Assembly (NCBI GenBank): GCA_014529385.2 | Contig: CM043953.1 | Span: forward strand, 96,539,342 to 96,603,341 | Origin: Adiantum capillus-veneris | Taxonomy: Eukaryota > Streptophyta > Polypodiopsida > Polypodiales > Pteridaceae | Direction: 5' to 3' | Length of the DNA stretch: 64,000 nucleotides | In this document: positions 40,979-53,701 of the stretch, in pieces | Position numbering within the stretch: the stretch's first letter is position 1 | Layout of the letters: the number at the start of each line of letters is the position of its first letter | Translations under genes and position numbers: made by a program | Notes under the pieces: generated by a model | What the model was told of the DNA's origin: nothing | Databases searched by the model: none | The model's input: the letters and a program-made list of their open reading frames with translations, nothing else

Positions 40979-43900
40979 TCATTATGATTACATATGAAAG
41001 CCACATTACTCTATCCACCATAACCCATCACTCCATATGGTACTCCCCCTTGGTAGTGCCCCTACATGCATAGGTAACTCCATACAAGGAACGACTAATA
41101 ACTAAGTGGGTTCCTTCATCTGATGATTCTGTATATAGTGGTTCTCCAAGGATCCCGAGGTCCAAAAATTGTGTTCTGATGGGGGAGAAAGTGTGTTGTG
41201 TGCTTTACAAAGAAGAAAGAGAGAAATAGATAAAAAGTTTAGCTCTTTTCCAACATTTGTAGTTCACAAGTATCCAAGGGGGAAACAATCAAATGCACAC
41301 TTCAATACCTGCAAATGCATCTATTGAAGTCGTTGCTCTATGCTAGAACCCAAAGTCAAGCATTTATTGAGTCCCTAACTACTTCAAATTTCCTTGCAAT
41401 CTTTGCCCTTGGCCCCCTCTTTGTCTGTTGTGCTCTCCCATATCTTCCTCGGCCTCCTCTTGGCTATGCTTCACCCAATTCTTCCAGCTCGTCATCTGCC
41501 TACACCTGCTCTTGGCTATGCTTCACCCAAATGCACCTACACTCAATTGCTAGAGATGCGTTGGCTTGCCCTTGATTGCTTCCTTCAAAATCACTGATCT
41601 TGTCATCCTCAACCTCCGCTTTCATCAACATAACCCTTGGCTATTTGGCACTCAACACTACACACTTGCTCTACATGGTGCGTTATTCGCCAGTTTTTGC
41701 ATGGCTATCATCTTGGCTTATTGCCCTTAAAAAATTCTAGGAGCTCCTTGGTCCACTTTCCTATCAATCTCACAAACTTTGGCAGCTTGGGGTTTGAGTT
41801 CCAGCTTATTCCATCAACACTTGCAATGTGTCTTGCCATCATTGCATTCAAGTTTGGTGTACATATGTGCAACCCATGGGCGACATCCACCGTACCAACA
41901 ATCCCTGCTACTGCCACTTGCTCTCAAATTTGTCATTTTCTAGGATCTTCAAGTTTATCATCGATGCTACAAGGCCCTTCCCGTTGTTGCAAAGCCTAAA
42001 ACCATTCTTGAACCACTTCACTATGATCGTGCACACTTTTGTATCCACAATGTATGTGCATTGTTTTGAGCTGACACATGATGTATATGTAATATATGTG
42101 CATGAAGGCGTGTTTTTACCTCGCCGCATGGGTTTAGACACTGCTAGCAAAAGATTGGTAAGACCACCCTAGCTCTTTCACATGAGCACACACACTTAAG
42201 CATCGCACTTGAAATGTATGCATGCCTCATACCATTAGCCGTAACGATTGCACCTTTTACAGAATGGACCAAGAAACATAAAAAAGATCAACATTCTATG
42301 AAGACAAGGACAACACATGATGATTACAATGACATGAAGATTGGTGACATCAAGATGAAGATCAAAAATGAAGGGTGACATCGACAACCTTTCTTCATTA
42401 ATGAATTAAAAACACATCGCATGGATGATGTAATACCCTAGGTCATTAGAGAACCTATCTCAAGTCTCACTTGTGAACCATAGCGAGATGAATCTGGAAG
42501 AGAACCCCTATGATGAATCATATTGAACCATCATGTTAAACTAGGGTAGTTGGATCCTATAAATGTAGGAATATGTTATGACAAAAAAAAAACTTTGTAT
42601 TTTTCCCGATGCTTGTCCTAAGGGGTTGATTCTTAGGGTAATCCCGCGCTTGTGGCACCATGTGGGAAACCATTCCGACAATTTATGAAGGATGAGATGA
42701 TGATATGATCCAATAAGAGAAGGGTTCAACCTCGCTAGCCATTGGATGTAAAGCTAAAAGCCTATTTAAGAGGCCTATCTTGGTGTCATTGTGGCTACAT
42801 GCTACTCTATCGGTGTTAACCCTAATACCTAGTCCTAACCCTAATAGTCTACACCTATACAAGCACCATGGTGAGCTTGAGGCTACATCCTCCATAGCTT
42901 GCTAGTTTGTGGCTTAGAGAGCGATGATCTTGCTCTTTTCAAGAAGATCTTATGGAGATGCTGATGGAGAGCTTGTACCACTCTATATAATACGTACATA
43001 TAGGCGTGCAGTTGTAGATGTAACTATAGACACTGGAAAATAAGCACTAGGAACGAATTTATAGGTTTCTTGTCAGTCCGACTTGCTCCCCAAGGTAAAC
43101 AGGGCACCCCCTCTTTGGCTACAAATAGTTGCAAGCTTTTGGGACTCTTTTCTAAAAACAAGGATTTGCTCCCCCTTTCTCTTCAATTTTTACTGTGAAA
43201 ATTGATTACCTGAGAGTATCTCAACAACTAATGTGATCATAACTAAGCTTTACTACCCTATGATACCCCGGTGTAATTATGACTCCCTTGTACTGTCTCG
43301 ACATATTTACGGTGCCGCTTTTCATAAAAATAATCTCCGTAAAATTTACGTTTAATCTCATTTCTTCATCAAATGGTGTTTTTATACCTGACAATGACAA
43401 AAAAAAAGGTATTTTTAGAATTAGGTCATTTTAAAAAGCACATTGCTTTTCAAAAACATCAAAAAGCACAAGAAACTAAAAATAACATAAAAAGTAAAAA
43501 GTAAAAAAATTTCTAAAATTGAACCATGGGTTCTCCTTGTCCACTCAAACAAAAAATCAAAGTGGATTTTCATTAAAAAAAAAGCACCGGAAATCAAGAA
43601 AAGCCAAAAATAGTGTGAAAATCATCCACAAAATAGATTTTTACAAAATTGAACCGTAGCATCCTCAGGACTTAAAGATCAAGGATCCGGCCTTGCTTTT
43701 CAAAAAAAAAACCCAAAAAGCACAAAAAGATTTAAAAAACATTTTTTTACAAAATTGAGCCAAACATCCGTCTAATCTATTAGAACATGAAAACGATGTT
43801 GCTTTTCATTTTAAAACCTTACAACAGTGTCAAATGAGCATTCTAAACCAAAAAAATCATGAATTAAGTATTGAAATCTAATTTTCTTATTTTTAAAAGA

Positions 43901-45958
43901 GATCCAAAAATTGGGGATCTTACAAAGACCAAGAGAAGAACTATACAAAGGAAACATGCCAATTTGAGCAAGTTAGAGACGAGGGGAAGCAACCACTTCC
44001 CAGCATGTACAGCTGGTACTTCCTAGAATGCCAATTCCATCATACATGCAACCTCCACCATAGTATAGATGATTCTTTCCACCATTTATGAAATTTTAGG
44101 TCTCTTGTGCTTAGATTTATTTCAGTATGGAATATTACTTTCCAAGTAGAACAGGCCAAATGCTATCATAGGTGGCATTGCCTATGGAGTGCTTCAAAGA
44201 GAATTTACACTTGTTGTTGTGGATGAATGGATAAGATCCTTAGAGAATTGCAAGAGATTGTGTAGAGCTTTGAACAATGAATATTGCTAAAGCCAAAGCT
44301 ATGGAAGCTGAGAGATTCCAAAAGAGGTCAAAGAGCTATCTGGAGAGGTACATAGGAAAAAGAAATGTATAGCTATTTATGATCTACAAAACACTAAATT
44401 TCTATCTATCATTGATATGCTCATGATAGGGATGGACCAATAGGATGCATGAATAGTGTGCCATAATGAGTCATATCGTTTCCAAGAGTAGCCCGTGAGA
44501 TCAACCACTTTCCTCAAGAACGATAGGATTCGAAATGTTTGTGCCAAAATCAGCCAATTCCATACAAGAAGAAAAACAACATTCTTTTGAACTAAGTTTA
44601 GCATAGCAAACCCTAAATATGACTTCAATAGAAAACATTCATTCAATGAGACTTAATATTCAATACAATAAGTGTCATAAACCAAAAAAATCACAAAAAG
44701 ATCTTGCTACATTGCTCACTAGATAAACATGTATAAACATACATTGTATGTTTAAAAACTAGAGGCTTAAGGGCTCACAAAATAGGGGGGACAATACGGG
44801 TCAATTAGACATTTCTTATGACAAATGTTGCACATTCTCAACCATATTCAAACATAATATGGGTCCTACATGGAATAAGACATTATTGCTCACCGGTTTA
44901 TCCTTTCTGTGTGATCAAAGTGAAGCCCATCATTTCTCAAATCACCTTACCCGATTTACCTCATTCGATTGACTAGGTCCACACCAGATACATAACCTTT
45001 TGTAGGCATCTTAAACAAGTAGCACTTTTCTCCGCCATTGCCTTGACCTAAGAATCTACTATCCCATGGAACATGCAACATATTTGTAGGTGAAAATTTT
45101 TCTTATATCGTTCACTTGTTTGAATCCCTTGCTTGGCTCTTTTCTGGGATACTATACCTTTAAATCTACATGCAACATCCATACCAAGGTAAAACGAATA
45201 TCTTACCAAAGACAAACATGGGATTATCTTGGAATGTAGTTGATCCATGAACAACAACCTCCAAGTCCTACAAAAAATTGAGCAAGAGCTTCCAAGCAAA
45301 CCCAAACCGAGCGAGATTTGCAGAAACGCTACCTGACACCTTTCATTGAATGCTTTACATTTAGCTATGTGCTTGACTTGATTTACTCCATGCTCAATGA
45401 TCAAATTTAGGGGAATACTCTTCTCTCACACCCATAGAAAAAGTCTAGAGCTTCCTTGACCAATTGAATATCATGTGAATATTTTCATTTCAAGAAACTA
45501 TTAAAGCTTGTAAAGAATACTAGACATGGAGTATGGTGACCAAAGGATTACCAAAAGTTTAATAACCCTTATTCATATTGAAAAAACACCAAAACTAGTA
45601 AGCATTAGTGGTGTCCCCAAGAACATCCCCTGTAGGGGACTTCCTAGTAGTTATAGGCACAAGGGGCTTCCAATCTTAGTGAAAAGCTGGCCGTAGCTTT
45701 GTCTAGTACACATAGATTCACTTGAAGCACAACTTGACTATCAAAGAACCATTTTATGACCTTTACTTAAGTAAACAACAAAAAATCAAGATAAAACAAA
45801 AGTTATTTATTAGGTTTATAGTTGAAGTGCCCAAAATAGACCTTAAAAATTAAGGTTTTATAAATTATGATTGAGAATGTTTGTTTCGAGCTTGGATATG
45901 TGAGCACTACCTTAGAATTCAAAAAATCATGTGAAATTATATGTGTTGGCTTGGAAAG

Positions 45959-45961
<3 letters not shown>

Positions 45962-46026
<65 letters not shown>
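45962..46026. repeat. (GA)n microsatellite
   Basis: About 32 GA units. Translated frames through it give Arg-Glu or Ser-Leu runs that are not genes. Confidence 0.96.
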
Positions 46027-46030
<4 letters not shown>

Positions 46031-46357
46031 GGGAAGAGAGGAGAAAAGTAAGAGGACAAAAATCTTGGAACAATCCCAAGAGACCTCTGACTTGTATATT
46101 TGTTGGTGACTTTTAATACATTCACTCACAATTGTGAGCTTTGAAAAAAAAAAACAAGTGAAAGGGTCACGACGGCTTTCTAAAACAATAAGAAAATGAT
46201 AAAATCATTAGGGATATCTCTTTTATTAAGGGACCGAGTTTCCTCCTTGCAAAGATGCAAACCAGAAATAATAGTCAAATTTTTGAATTTGCAAGATTTT
46301 TGAACTAAGTTCTCACATATATTTTTTTCCCCTTTGCCATGGTTTGCTGATTTAGTA

Positions 46358-46392
<35 letters not shown>

Positions 46393-46449
46393 GTGTGTGT
46401 GTGTGTGTGTGTAAAAAATATATATATATGTATGTATATATATGTATAG
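46358..46449. repeat. Compound (TG)n/(TA)n microsatellite
   Basis: GT, TA, TG and TA blocks in sequence. Confidence 0.93.
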
Positions 46450-49118
46450 AATGTATAGAATTTACTAAAATTATGCAAGGTGAAGCTTCACTTTAGCATT
46501 CTAAAATAATTGAATGCAAGTGAAGTCAAGCGGTGTAAGGATGTGAAATCAAAGGTGAAATAGAAAGATTCATTTAATATTTTAAAATGAAAATATTATT
46601 TAAGGTAACTCTACATCATGGCACTAGAAACAATGAAATTATGCCTAACCCAACTCAACATGTGCTGCTAGATGTTGGTTTCCTTCTATTCTCAATATCT
46701 CCTTGTGGACCTTGGCACCTTTGCACCTCTACCTCAGATAGTTATGTAATTGATCTAACCTGCTAGCAATAGACGCATGTTTTACCTTCTACTTGACGGT
46801 CATGTGCTAATTGTTGTTGATCTAGTTGTGTAAAATGACAAAGGTCGCAACCACTTCAACTGGTAGACCTAATGCTAAAGCAAGTTCCATAAAGATGCTC
46901 ACAAATCCAAATCTACCATCTTTGGTAGTGTGGAAATATTTCCACAAATCCAACTCTTCTATTATGGTAGAATGGGAAGATATCCACAAACCCAAATTTG
47001 CCATTTTTAGCAAAGTGTGATGAGTGAGCTTCATTTGACCGCACCCATCCACCCTTTAGTAGGAAGATTCCATCAGCTAAAGTGTAGTGCAAAAGTTGTA
47101 GTAAAACCATGTTATAGAGAGAACATTTCAAAAGTACATTGAAAAACCATCGCATAAGTCTGTATTACGACGAACTATTTTTAAGGAGTTTTCGTTCTCA
47201 AAATTCTTGGACCTTTAGGGATTACTTTATAGCCTAAGAGAGCTGGCCATCTATTTTTTGGGGGATGGAGAGGCACATATGAGCTTTGTGAAGTCAATGA
47301 TAGGTGAATTTTACACAATAGTGCCAATTGAGATGCATATTCTCACTTTGGTGGGTGATACAACCACTTCCTAAGTAGGAGGCCCTCTCAAGATGTGGTT
47401 TATGAAAGCTCGGATAAGGGCAAATATATGTGATCATGGAGAGACTTTCTAGGGGGAGCCCGTATATGGCTTGTGTGAAGGCTATCTAAGATGAAAAGAT
47501 TCGACTATATTTAAGAGCATTCTTGCATAACAAGATTTGTGATCATTTTTTCTCCCACAAAGTGTGACTAGTGAAATAAGAATGTAGTCCAAGTCATCCC
47601 ACAATGAGTTGAATTTTTGTTTAAGCCTCCGTCTAATTTACTTGAACTTGGGTTTACTTCTACAATGCGGACAGGTCAATCGGTGACATTGTCTCTCATT
47701 GATATAAAACGGACAGGTCAATCGGTGACATTGTAGGTTCCCAAGATATGTTTGATTGGGATGATTGTGTCAAGAGATGACTATCAAATTTTTTCTACAT
47801 CCATTCCATTCTTTTTTTCTTCCCTAAGGTTGTAGGAAACTCAAAACAGAAAAAAACCATTGTAGATTGGGGGAAGCTCATTTACTTGTAGAGGTTCTAT
47901 GGACTTCTTTAACAACTTCTTGAGCCAAACATCCTCCATACCGTTTTGTATTTGACAATGGACATAGATGGTGTTTCTTCATTGTCTTCACTTTCACTAT
48001 CAAATTGTAACACTTCTACAATGCCTTTGTCCATAGTTGGTGGGTTCTTATCAATCTTTCTTTTTGTACCAGATCCTCCATTTGCCAAACTCTTGATTGA
48101 TTTTCTCTCCTCAATTTCACTGCCAAAGACATAAAGACAATCTACTACTAAGTATAGGATCAAATATTTGGTCTAGGAGGGCCTCTTTATTTGGTAATTT
48201 AAGGAAGTCAAACCTTTTATTTTAAGAAAGTAATCAAAGGACAGCTAATAGGCAAAACGGCTAGTTTATTTGAATTCAAATTTTCACCCCAAATGGAATT
48301 TAAAATCTACAGTTAAGACCATATCATGTAGCATATCTATGGAAAGAGCTCGATGCGTGGATTGTAGATCTTTGATCTCCGTTCAAATCAACGATCACAT
48401 GTGGGAGTTATGGAAGGTCAAAAATCATAAAATTTCCCACCTCCTTTTTGGGGGAAAGTGCATCCTTTGACCACTCTTACACATCTATTACACACCCACC
48501 ATTCTTGCACACATGGCACACATCTATTTGTCAAAATGTTAATCACCTCCAGAAGCTCATGGATAATAAAGAGGCCCTCCTACACCCCATCCTCTTCCTA
48601 ATGTGCTCATTTCCTTCATAGTCTGCAATGAGCAGAAATAGCAAGCTCCAATGTATGGAACTCTTCTTGGATGATTGATTATAGACCTAGAAATATATAT
48701 GTTAGGGACAGCATACTTTGAAGATAATAAGAGCTAAGGAAACCTTACCTTTCCAAAAATCAATTTCATACTCGATAATGTCACCACCAATGCACCAAGA
48801 GAGAAATGCAAAGTTTGAAGTTCTCATTCTACAAACTATTAGTAATAGAAGCAAAGAAAAATGTAGGACACACAAGGATGTAGTGGTAGACTTTGTTTTT
48901 GTATTTCAAAAGATGAGATATTTTCTCAAGAATTTTGTAATGAGTGTAAGGGTCTCACATAATAAAGTGTGTGTATGTGTGCTAAGGAATTAACTCTCCA
49001 ATTGTCAAAAGAAGGAAAATGTTCACACACAACAAATCCCCCTGGAACTCAATAAAATTCCTAGAGCACCCCATATTGTATCAAATCTTTTAATATTAGA
49101 ACATTATCAATATGTCTC

Positions 49119-49119
<1 letters not shown>

Positions 49120-49161
<42 letters not shown>
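49120..49161. repeat. (CT)n microsatellite at the left edge of element E
   Basis: CT run directly joined to the LTR; the LTR's first bases read TCTCATAAAA where TGTCATAAAA is expected. Confidence 0.93.
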
Positions 49162-49170
<9 letters not shown>

Positions 49171-50875
49171 AACTAATATCTACCCAACCCAAATGATTTT
49201 CTCGTATTAAACTAATCATTTAATGTGGGAGAATAAACATGAACAAGGGTTAAGATATAGATATGTGCTTATAGATCTATCTCGACACAAGGCCAATGGT
49301 AAAGGGGCCTAAATGAGAGATGGTCTATCAAAAAGCAAGGCTAACCAATGGAGCATAAGACCTTAGGGTTAGCTTCATTGAAGACCTCCAATAATTAGTG
49401 TAAAAGTCCTTTGACCTTACGCAATCTAGGGCTGAGCTTGAGGTGGGAACCCGGCCCAAGCTTAAGGTACTGGAGGTGCTTGTCGTGCTTGATGACTAAG
49501 GTTCTTGAGGTGTCTGATGACTGAGATTCTTGATGATTGAGATTCTTGAGGTGCTTGTCATGCTTGAGATGCTAGGGTTGTACTTGAGGTGAGAACCCAT
49601 CCCAAGCTTGAGGGGGCTAAAGGGCCAAGCTTGTGGTGAGAACTAGGCCCAAGGTTGAGGAGCTTGAGGTGGAACAAAATTCAAATCTAATCACTACAAG
49701 GAGGGGGCAAGCCCTACAAGAGGGGGGGATAAGAGAGAACACACACACTCTCACACAAGACATGCTTGGTACATAGAAAGCAAAAGGGACACTTGTCAAG
49801 TTCCTCCTCATATTGCCCTCATGGTGTGTCTGAAGCCTATTGGTTGGCCACCCAAGGTGTCCAATGATAAATTAGAAGAGTTAATTGATTGTTTTTACAT
49901 TTATCAAGTTCCTCCTCATATTGCCCTCATGGTGTGTCTCAAGCCTATTGGTTGGCCACCCAAGGTGTCCAATGATAAATTAGAAGATTTAATTGATTGT
50001 TTTTACATTTATGAAGTCCTCTCTCTCAAATGGGAAAGGGGGACACTTGTCCTAAGGCTACCCTTGTTACTTGATTTACCTCAGCTTGTGATTGGCTAGG
50101 CCTGGAGGGGTCCAATGAGCTTCAAGCATGAGCTACAATGGGGGCTCGACCAAGGAAGCTAGGGGCTTGCTTAGGGGGTATACTCTCCCACACACACCCT
50201 CATTGTGTGAAGTACAAAGTGCAAGAGCTCCCTCTCCTTATCCAAGCAATTAGAGAGGTTGAGAGCCTACACCAACACTCTTGGCTATGGAGTGCAAATC
50301 CAACCAAGAGCCATGCTTCAATGCTTAAGCTTGTCATATTCTCCATCTTTATTACTATGCTATTATGTATGCTAGCAAGAAGAGTGATGATAAGTGAGGA
50401 ACTAATTATTTCTCATATGAAATGTTTCTTCTTCCTCTTCCCTACCCTCATTCCCTGCTAGCTCTCTCCACCTTCAAAGGTGTTTGAGGTCTTGGGACTG
50501 AGGCTTGGGATAGTTATTTCTTTTCTCAAAGTTTATGTTATGCTCATGGTGCATGAAACTTTCCATATTCATTGCATCACCTAGGTCATGAGGAACACAA
50601 AGATTGTATTGTAACAAGTCTCTCTTGATGGGAGGAATCATAATACAAATGCCTATTGGAGGGGGGACCGGTTCCACATAAATCCGGTCCTCAACTATTG
50701 TCATGTTCTCTAAATTCTCTCTCTTGCAAAATTTTTGTTCATGCCAAGTTGACTAAATGCTATGTTTATGTTGCTACCATCAATTATGTTCACCCGCTAT
50801 GCTCACAAAGTAATTTCACAAAAGTACTCTCTCTAATTTTCGCTTTTCTCAAGTTAATAGGCCAATTCCAGTACA
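49162..50875 (+). repeat. Chromovirus E 5' LTR
   Basis: 1,714 bp, (T)CTCATAAAAACTAATATC to CAATTCCAGTACA. It contains a 108-bp tandem duplication (49796-49903 and 49904-50011, 'tcaagttcctcctcat...') that is single in the 3' LTR, so it arose after insertion. Confidence 0.9.
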
Positions 50876-50876
50876 T

Positions 50877-50887
50877 TGGTATCAGAG
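50877..50887 (+). other. Primer-binding site of chromovirus E
   Basis: TGGTATCAGAG, one base after the LTR. Confidence 0.9.
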
Positions 50888-51289
50888 GATTTGGTTTCTC
50901 TTTTCTTGCTTAAGAAGAGAGTTCCTTAAGTAGCCTATAAATGGTTGATGTTGCTCATTATATTAGGGTAAGTGGAGCTGGGATCTATTATTGGTTTTGT
51001 TGAGCTTCCTATGTGGCATATGGTGCACACGTTGGGAGATTTGGACTTAATAATGGAATCTTTTTAGACTTGCCTATGGCTTTACCATTATTGAGCCATA
51101 AGAAGTCCGAAAGGAGATAACCCTCGGCAACTTTGCTATGTTTGACCTACTCCACTACTCTCTATAATTAACCACTTTGAGCCGTGGGTGTAGATACTTA
51201 AGATCCAATTTTCAAATTCTAAGAGAAGTGGAAACTAAGGTTTTGAATTGCAAAAGTATACACTAAGTAAGTACATAAATGTTTTTAAC

Positions 51290-52341
51290 ATGGCTGACAA
51301 TAACCAAGAGAATAGAATGAACATCGATAGCTTTGATTTTGCACATGAAGGTGCTAATGATGATGCCCCCATGTTTATCAATTATCTCGTTACTAAGTTG
51401 CAACAAGCTATGGGCAACCCTACTTTGCAAGCTGAAGTTACACAACATTTTCCTTCCTCTCCAAGATGGAGCTTAGGAGGCCTCTTGAAGAGACCCCCAA
51501 AAGAAGAGACTCTCCCATACAAGAGGACGAATGGGGTAGCTTGAAGCTTCTCTCTCATGAGTCTATCCACAAGTATGTAGACAAGTTTTGGGATTTACAT
51601 CCCAAGTCTACTATCTTTCAAAAGATAGACTTTGCTGAGCAAAAGCAACAAGTCTGTGTGGGATTACCTAAAGAGATGTCCAAATACATCAACTCTCAAT
51701 GGCCTGGTTCTATCACCGAAGTAATCCATCACACCATGGTTTCTTCACGCATCAATTTCCATCAAGGGGCTAGATGGAATTTCAAGCCCATGGAAAACAA
51801 AGACAAGAATGATGCAAAGGAAAAAACCAATGCTAAAATTCATCCCAAGGCACTTCCAAAAATGACAACAACAATCGGTCCAAGGAGAAGGGAAGTTTAC
51901 AAAGGCAAAAACAAACTCTCTTCTGAAGAGCTTGAATATTTTTACAATGACCATAAGTGTTTCAAGTGTGGGGAGCAAGGACATGTCTATCGTTCTTGCC
52001 CCAAGAAGAATGCTCACAATGAGACTCCTAGGGCTTCCACCATCAAATCTCCAAAAGAGGATGTTCGTTGCAAAGGATCGTCACTTTCCTATGCTTGGGG
52101 AAAGGTAAGAGAGCATGATGCCTTCATCTTGGTTGACCTTGGATGTACTCACAACTTCATATCAACAGAGTTGGCCACCAAGTTGGGCATTCAATATTTT
52201 GAGATGGGAGATATGGTAATGGCTGACACAACTTTCAAGGGACAACAAGCCTCCGTTACTCCCTTGATTGGGAAGTTGAGGCTTCATGTCCAAAGCTATG
52301 TCGACAAAAGAATAATTTTTCATCTCTCCTCTCCAACATGA
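51290..52341 (+). pseudogene. E gag (core deleted), zinc knuckle and start of protease
   Basis: The first frame starts MADNNQENRMNIDSFDFAHE. The second frame from 51466 has HESIHKYVDKFWDLHPKSTI, QQVCVGLPKEMSKYINSQWP, an intact zinc knuckle CFKCGEQGHVYRSC and the protease ILVDLGCTHNFISTELATKL. The active site is D-L-G rather than D-S-G. Compared with F, the capsid block (FQQFDVAFGDEGF...ARQWYSSL) is missing: about 1 kb was lost between about 51480 and 51540. Confidence 0.85.
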
Positions 52342-53047
52342 GAATGCTATCCTAGGGGCGCCATGGTTTGATCTCATGGCTGCCAATATGAAGTTCCCTG
52401 AAAGGAGAATCTACTTCACCTATAGGGGAAATAACATGTATATAGATGCTAGTGAGCGTGGTTGCACTATTCTACTTGTAAATCCTCCTGCTTTTGATAA
52501 ATCAATGAAGAGCTCAGTTACATGATTTTTGTCAAAGAGTCTCTAAAATATTCTAATTTTTCATCAAATGTAAATGATAGGAATCAAGAAGAGTTAGGCT
52601 TGTCTAGTTTTCTAAAAGGATTCCAAGATGTTTTCATCAATGATATCCCTATGGACTTACCTCCAAAACAAAGGGATGATGACCATCACATTGAGCTCCT
52701 TCCAGGAAGCTCACTGCCTAACAAGCCTCCTTGTTTGAGTCTCACAAGCTCAACAAGACGAGATCATGAGGCAAGTACAATAATTGGTAGACAAAGGGAT
52801 GGTGAGGCCTAGTTCCTCTCCCTTTTTGTCTCTAGTCCTTTTAGTGCAAAAGAAAGATGGTACACACCGTATGTGTGTGTACTATCGAGCACTAAACCAT
52901 ATCACTATTAAAAACAAATTTCCCGTGCCTCGGGTAGAAGGTCTATTTGATAAGCTACAAGGCTCTACCTACTTCAATAGGATTGACCTTAAAAGTGGAT
53001 ACTATCATCAAATAAGGATAGTGGATATCCTAAAGACCGTGTTTTGA
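52342..53047 (+). pseudogene. E protease end and RT N-terminal part
   Basis: After a frameshift near 52310 the sequence reads ILGAPWFDLMAANMKFPERR, then NQEELGLSSFLKGFQDVFIN, VLLVQKKDGTHRMCVYYRAL, NHITIKNKFPVPRVEGLFDK and GSTYFNRIDLKSGY. An extra tyrosine codon and a frameshift lie in the SGYHQIR block. RT motifs 1-3 are recognisable. Confidence 0.83.
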
Positions 53048-53050
53048 ACA

Positions 53051-53701
53051 ATGTTTGATCTCTATGAATATCTAGTCATGCATTTTAGCTTGACTAATGC
53101 ACCAACTATGTTCAATTGTCTAATGGAGAAAAGTTTTGGACCTTACCACAAATTCGCTGGAGTGTTCTTTGATGATATCATCATCTACTCCAAGTCTTTG
53201 GAGGAACATAAGCAACATCTCCAAGTGATTTTTCAAGCATTGAGGGAGAATAAGCTTTTTATCAACCAAAAGAAAAGCGAATTTTTCCTTCAAGAGATTC
53301 AATACCTAGGTCATATTGTCTCTCAAGATGGTATCCGTATGGATCCATCAAAGTTAGAGGTAATAAAATCATGGCCTAATCCAAGGAATCTACATGAGCT
53401 AAGAAGCTTTATTGGTATGTGTGCATACTATAGACGCTTCATAGAACAATTCTCTAAAATAGCAGGACCACTACATGACTTAACTAAGAAGAATGTTAAG
53501 TATGTATGGACTGCTAAGGAGCAAAATTCTTTTGATAAGCTCAAAGAAAATCTTACCTCACAACTAGTCCTCATGCTTCTGGATATCTCAAAGCCATTTG
53601 AGGTCCAATGTGATGCTTGTGGTGATTGTCTTGGAGTAGTTTTGCTTCAAGAAGGGCATGCCATAGCATATGAGAGCCAAAGGCTCAATACCAATGAATG
53701 A
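53051..53701 (+). CDS. E reverse transcriptase C-terminal part and RNase H start
   Basis: The 216-residue frame has HFSLTNAPTMFNCLMEKSFG, FAGVFFDDIIIYSKSLEEHK (catalytic F-F-D-D), INQKKSEFFLQEIQYLGHIV, MDPSKLEVIKSWPNPRNLHE, RSFIGMCAYYRRFIEQFSKI and DISKPFEVQCDACGDCLGVV (RNase H). A cysteine/serine change (HFSLTNAP for PFGLTNAP) suggests decay. Confidence 0.88.
   Translation: MFDLYEYLVMHFSLTNAPTMFNCLMEKSFGPYHKFAGVFFDDIIIYSKSLEEHKQHLQVIFQALRENKLFINQKKSEFFLQEIQYLGHIVSQDGIRMDPSKLEVIKSWPNPRNLHELRSFIGMCAYYRRFIEQFSKIAGPLHDLTKKNVKYVWTAKEQNSFDKLKENLTSQLVLMLLDISKPFEVQCDACGDCLGVVLLQEGHAIAYESQRLNTNE

Larger units (their letters stand above)
40977..49119. other. Gene-free stretch with small repeats
   Basis: No recognised protein or RNA gene is seen over about 8 kb. 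What can be seen: a possible solo-LTR-like stretch from about 42430 (TGTAATACCCTAGG) with a TATTTAAGAGGCC box near 42763; A-rich sequence with 'aaaagcac' words at 43430-43760; (GA)n at 45962-46026; TA/TG runs at 46358-46449; three loose units of about 57 bp ('cacaaatccaaatctacc...') at about 46880-47020; and a 25-bp direct duplication ('cggacaggtcaatcggtgacattgt') at 47667 and 47708. Short frames here have no family resemblance. Confidence 0.5.

Noticed and set aside
41315-42172. Series of short frames on both strands as a gene
   Set aside because: No shared family, no consistent strand, no splice logic visible; treated as unassigned repeat-like sequence.
42430-43320. Solo LTR
   Set aside because: TGTAATACCC start and a TATTTAAG box are suggestive, but I could not find a matching CA end, a target duplication or a second copy in the window.
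45867-46129. Open frames of Arg-Glu or Ser-Leu repeats
   Set aside because: They are translations of (GA)n/(CT)n microsatellites; the same holds for frames at 6294-6515, 39818-40042 and the Thr-His frame near 20040.
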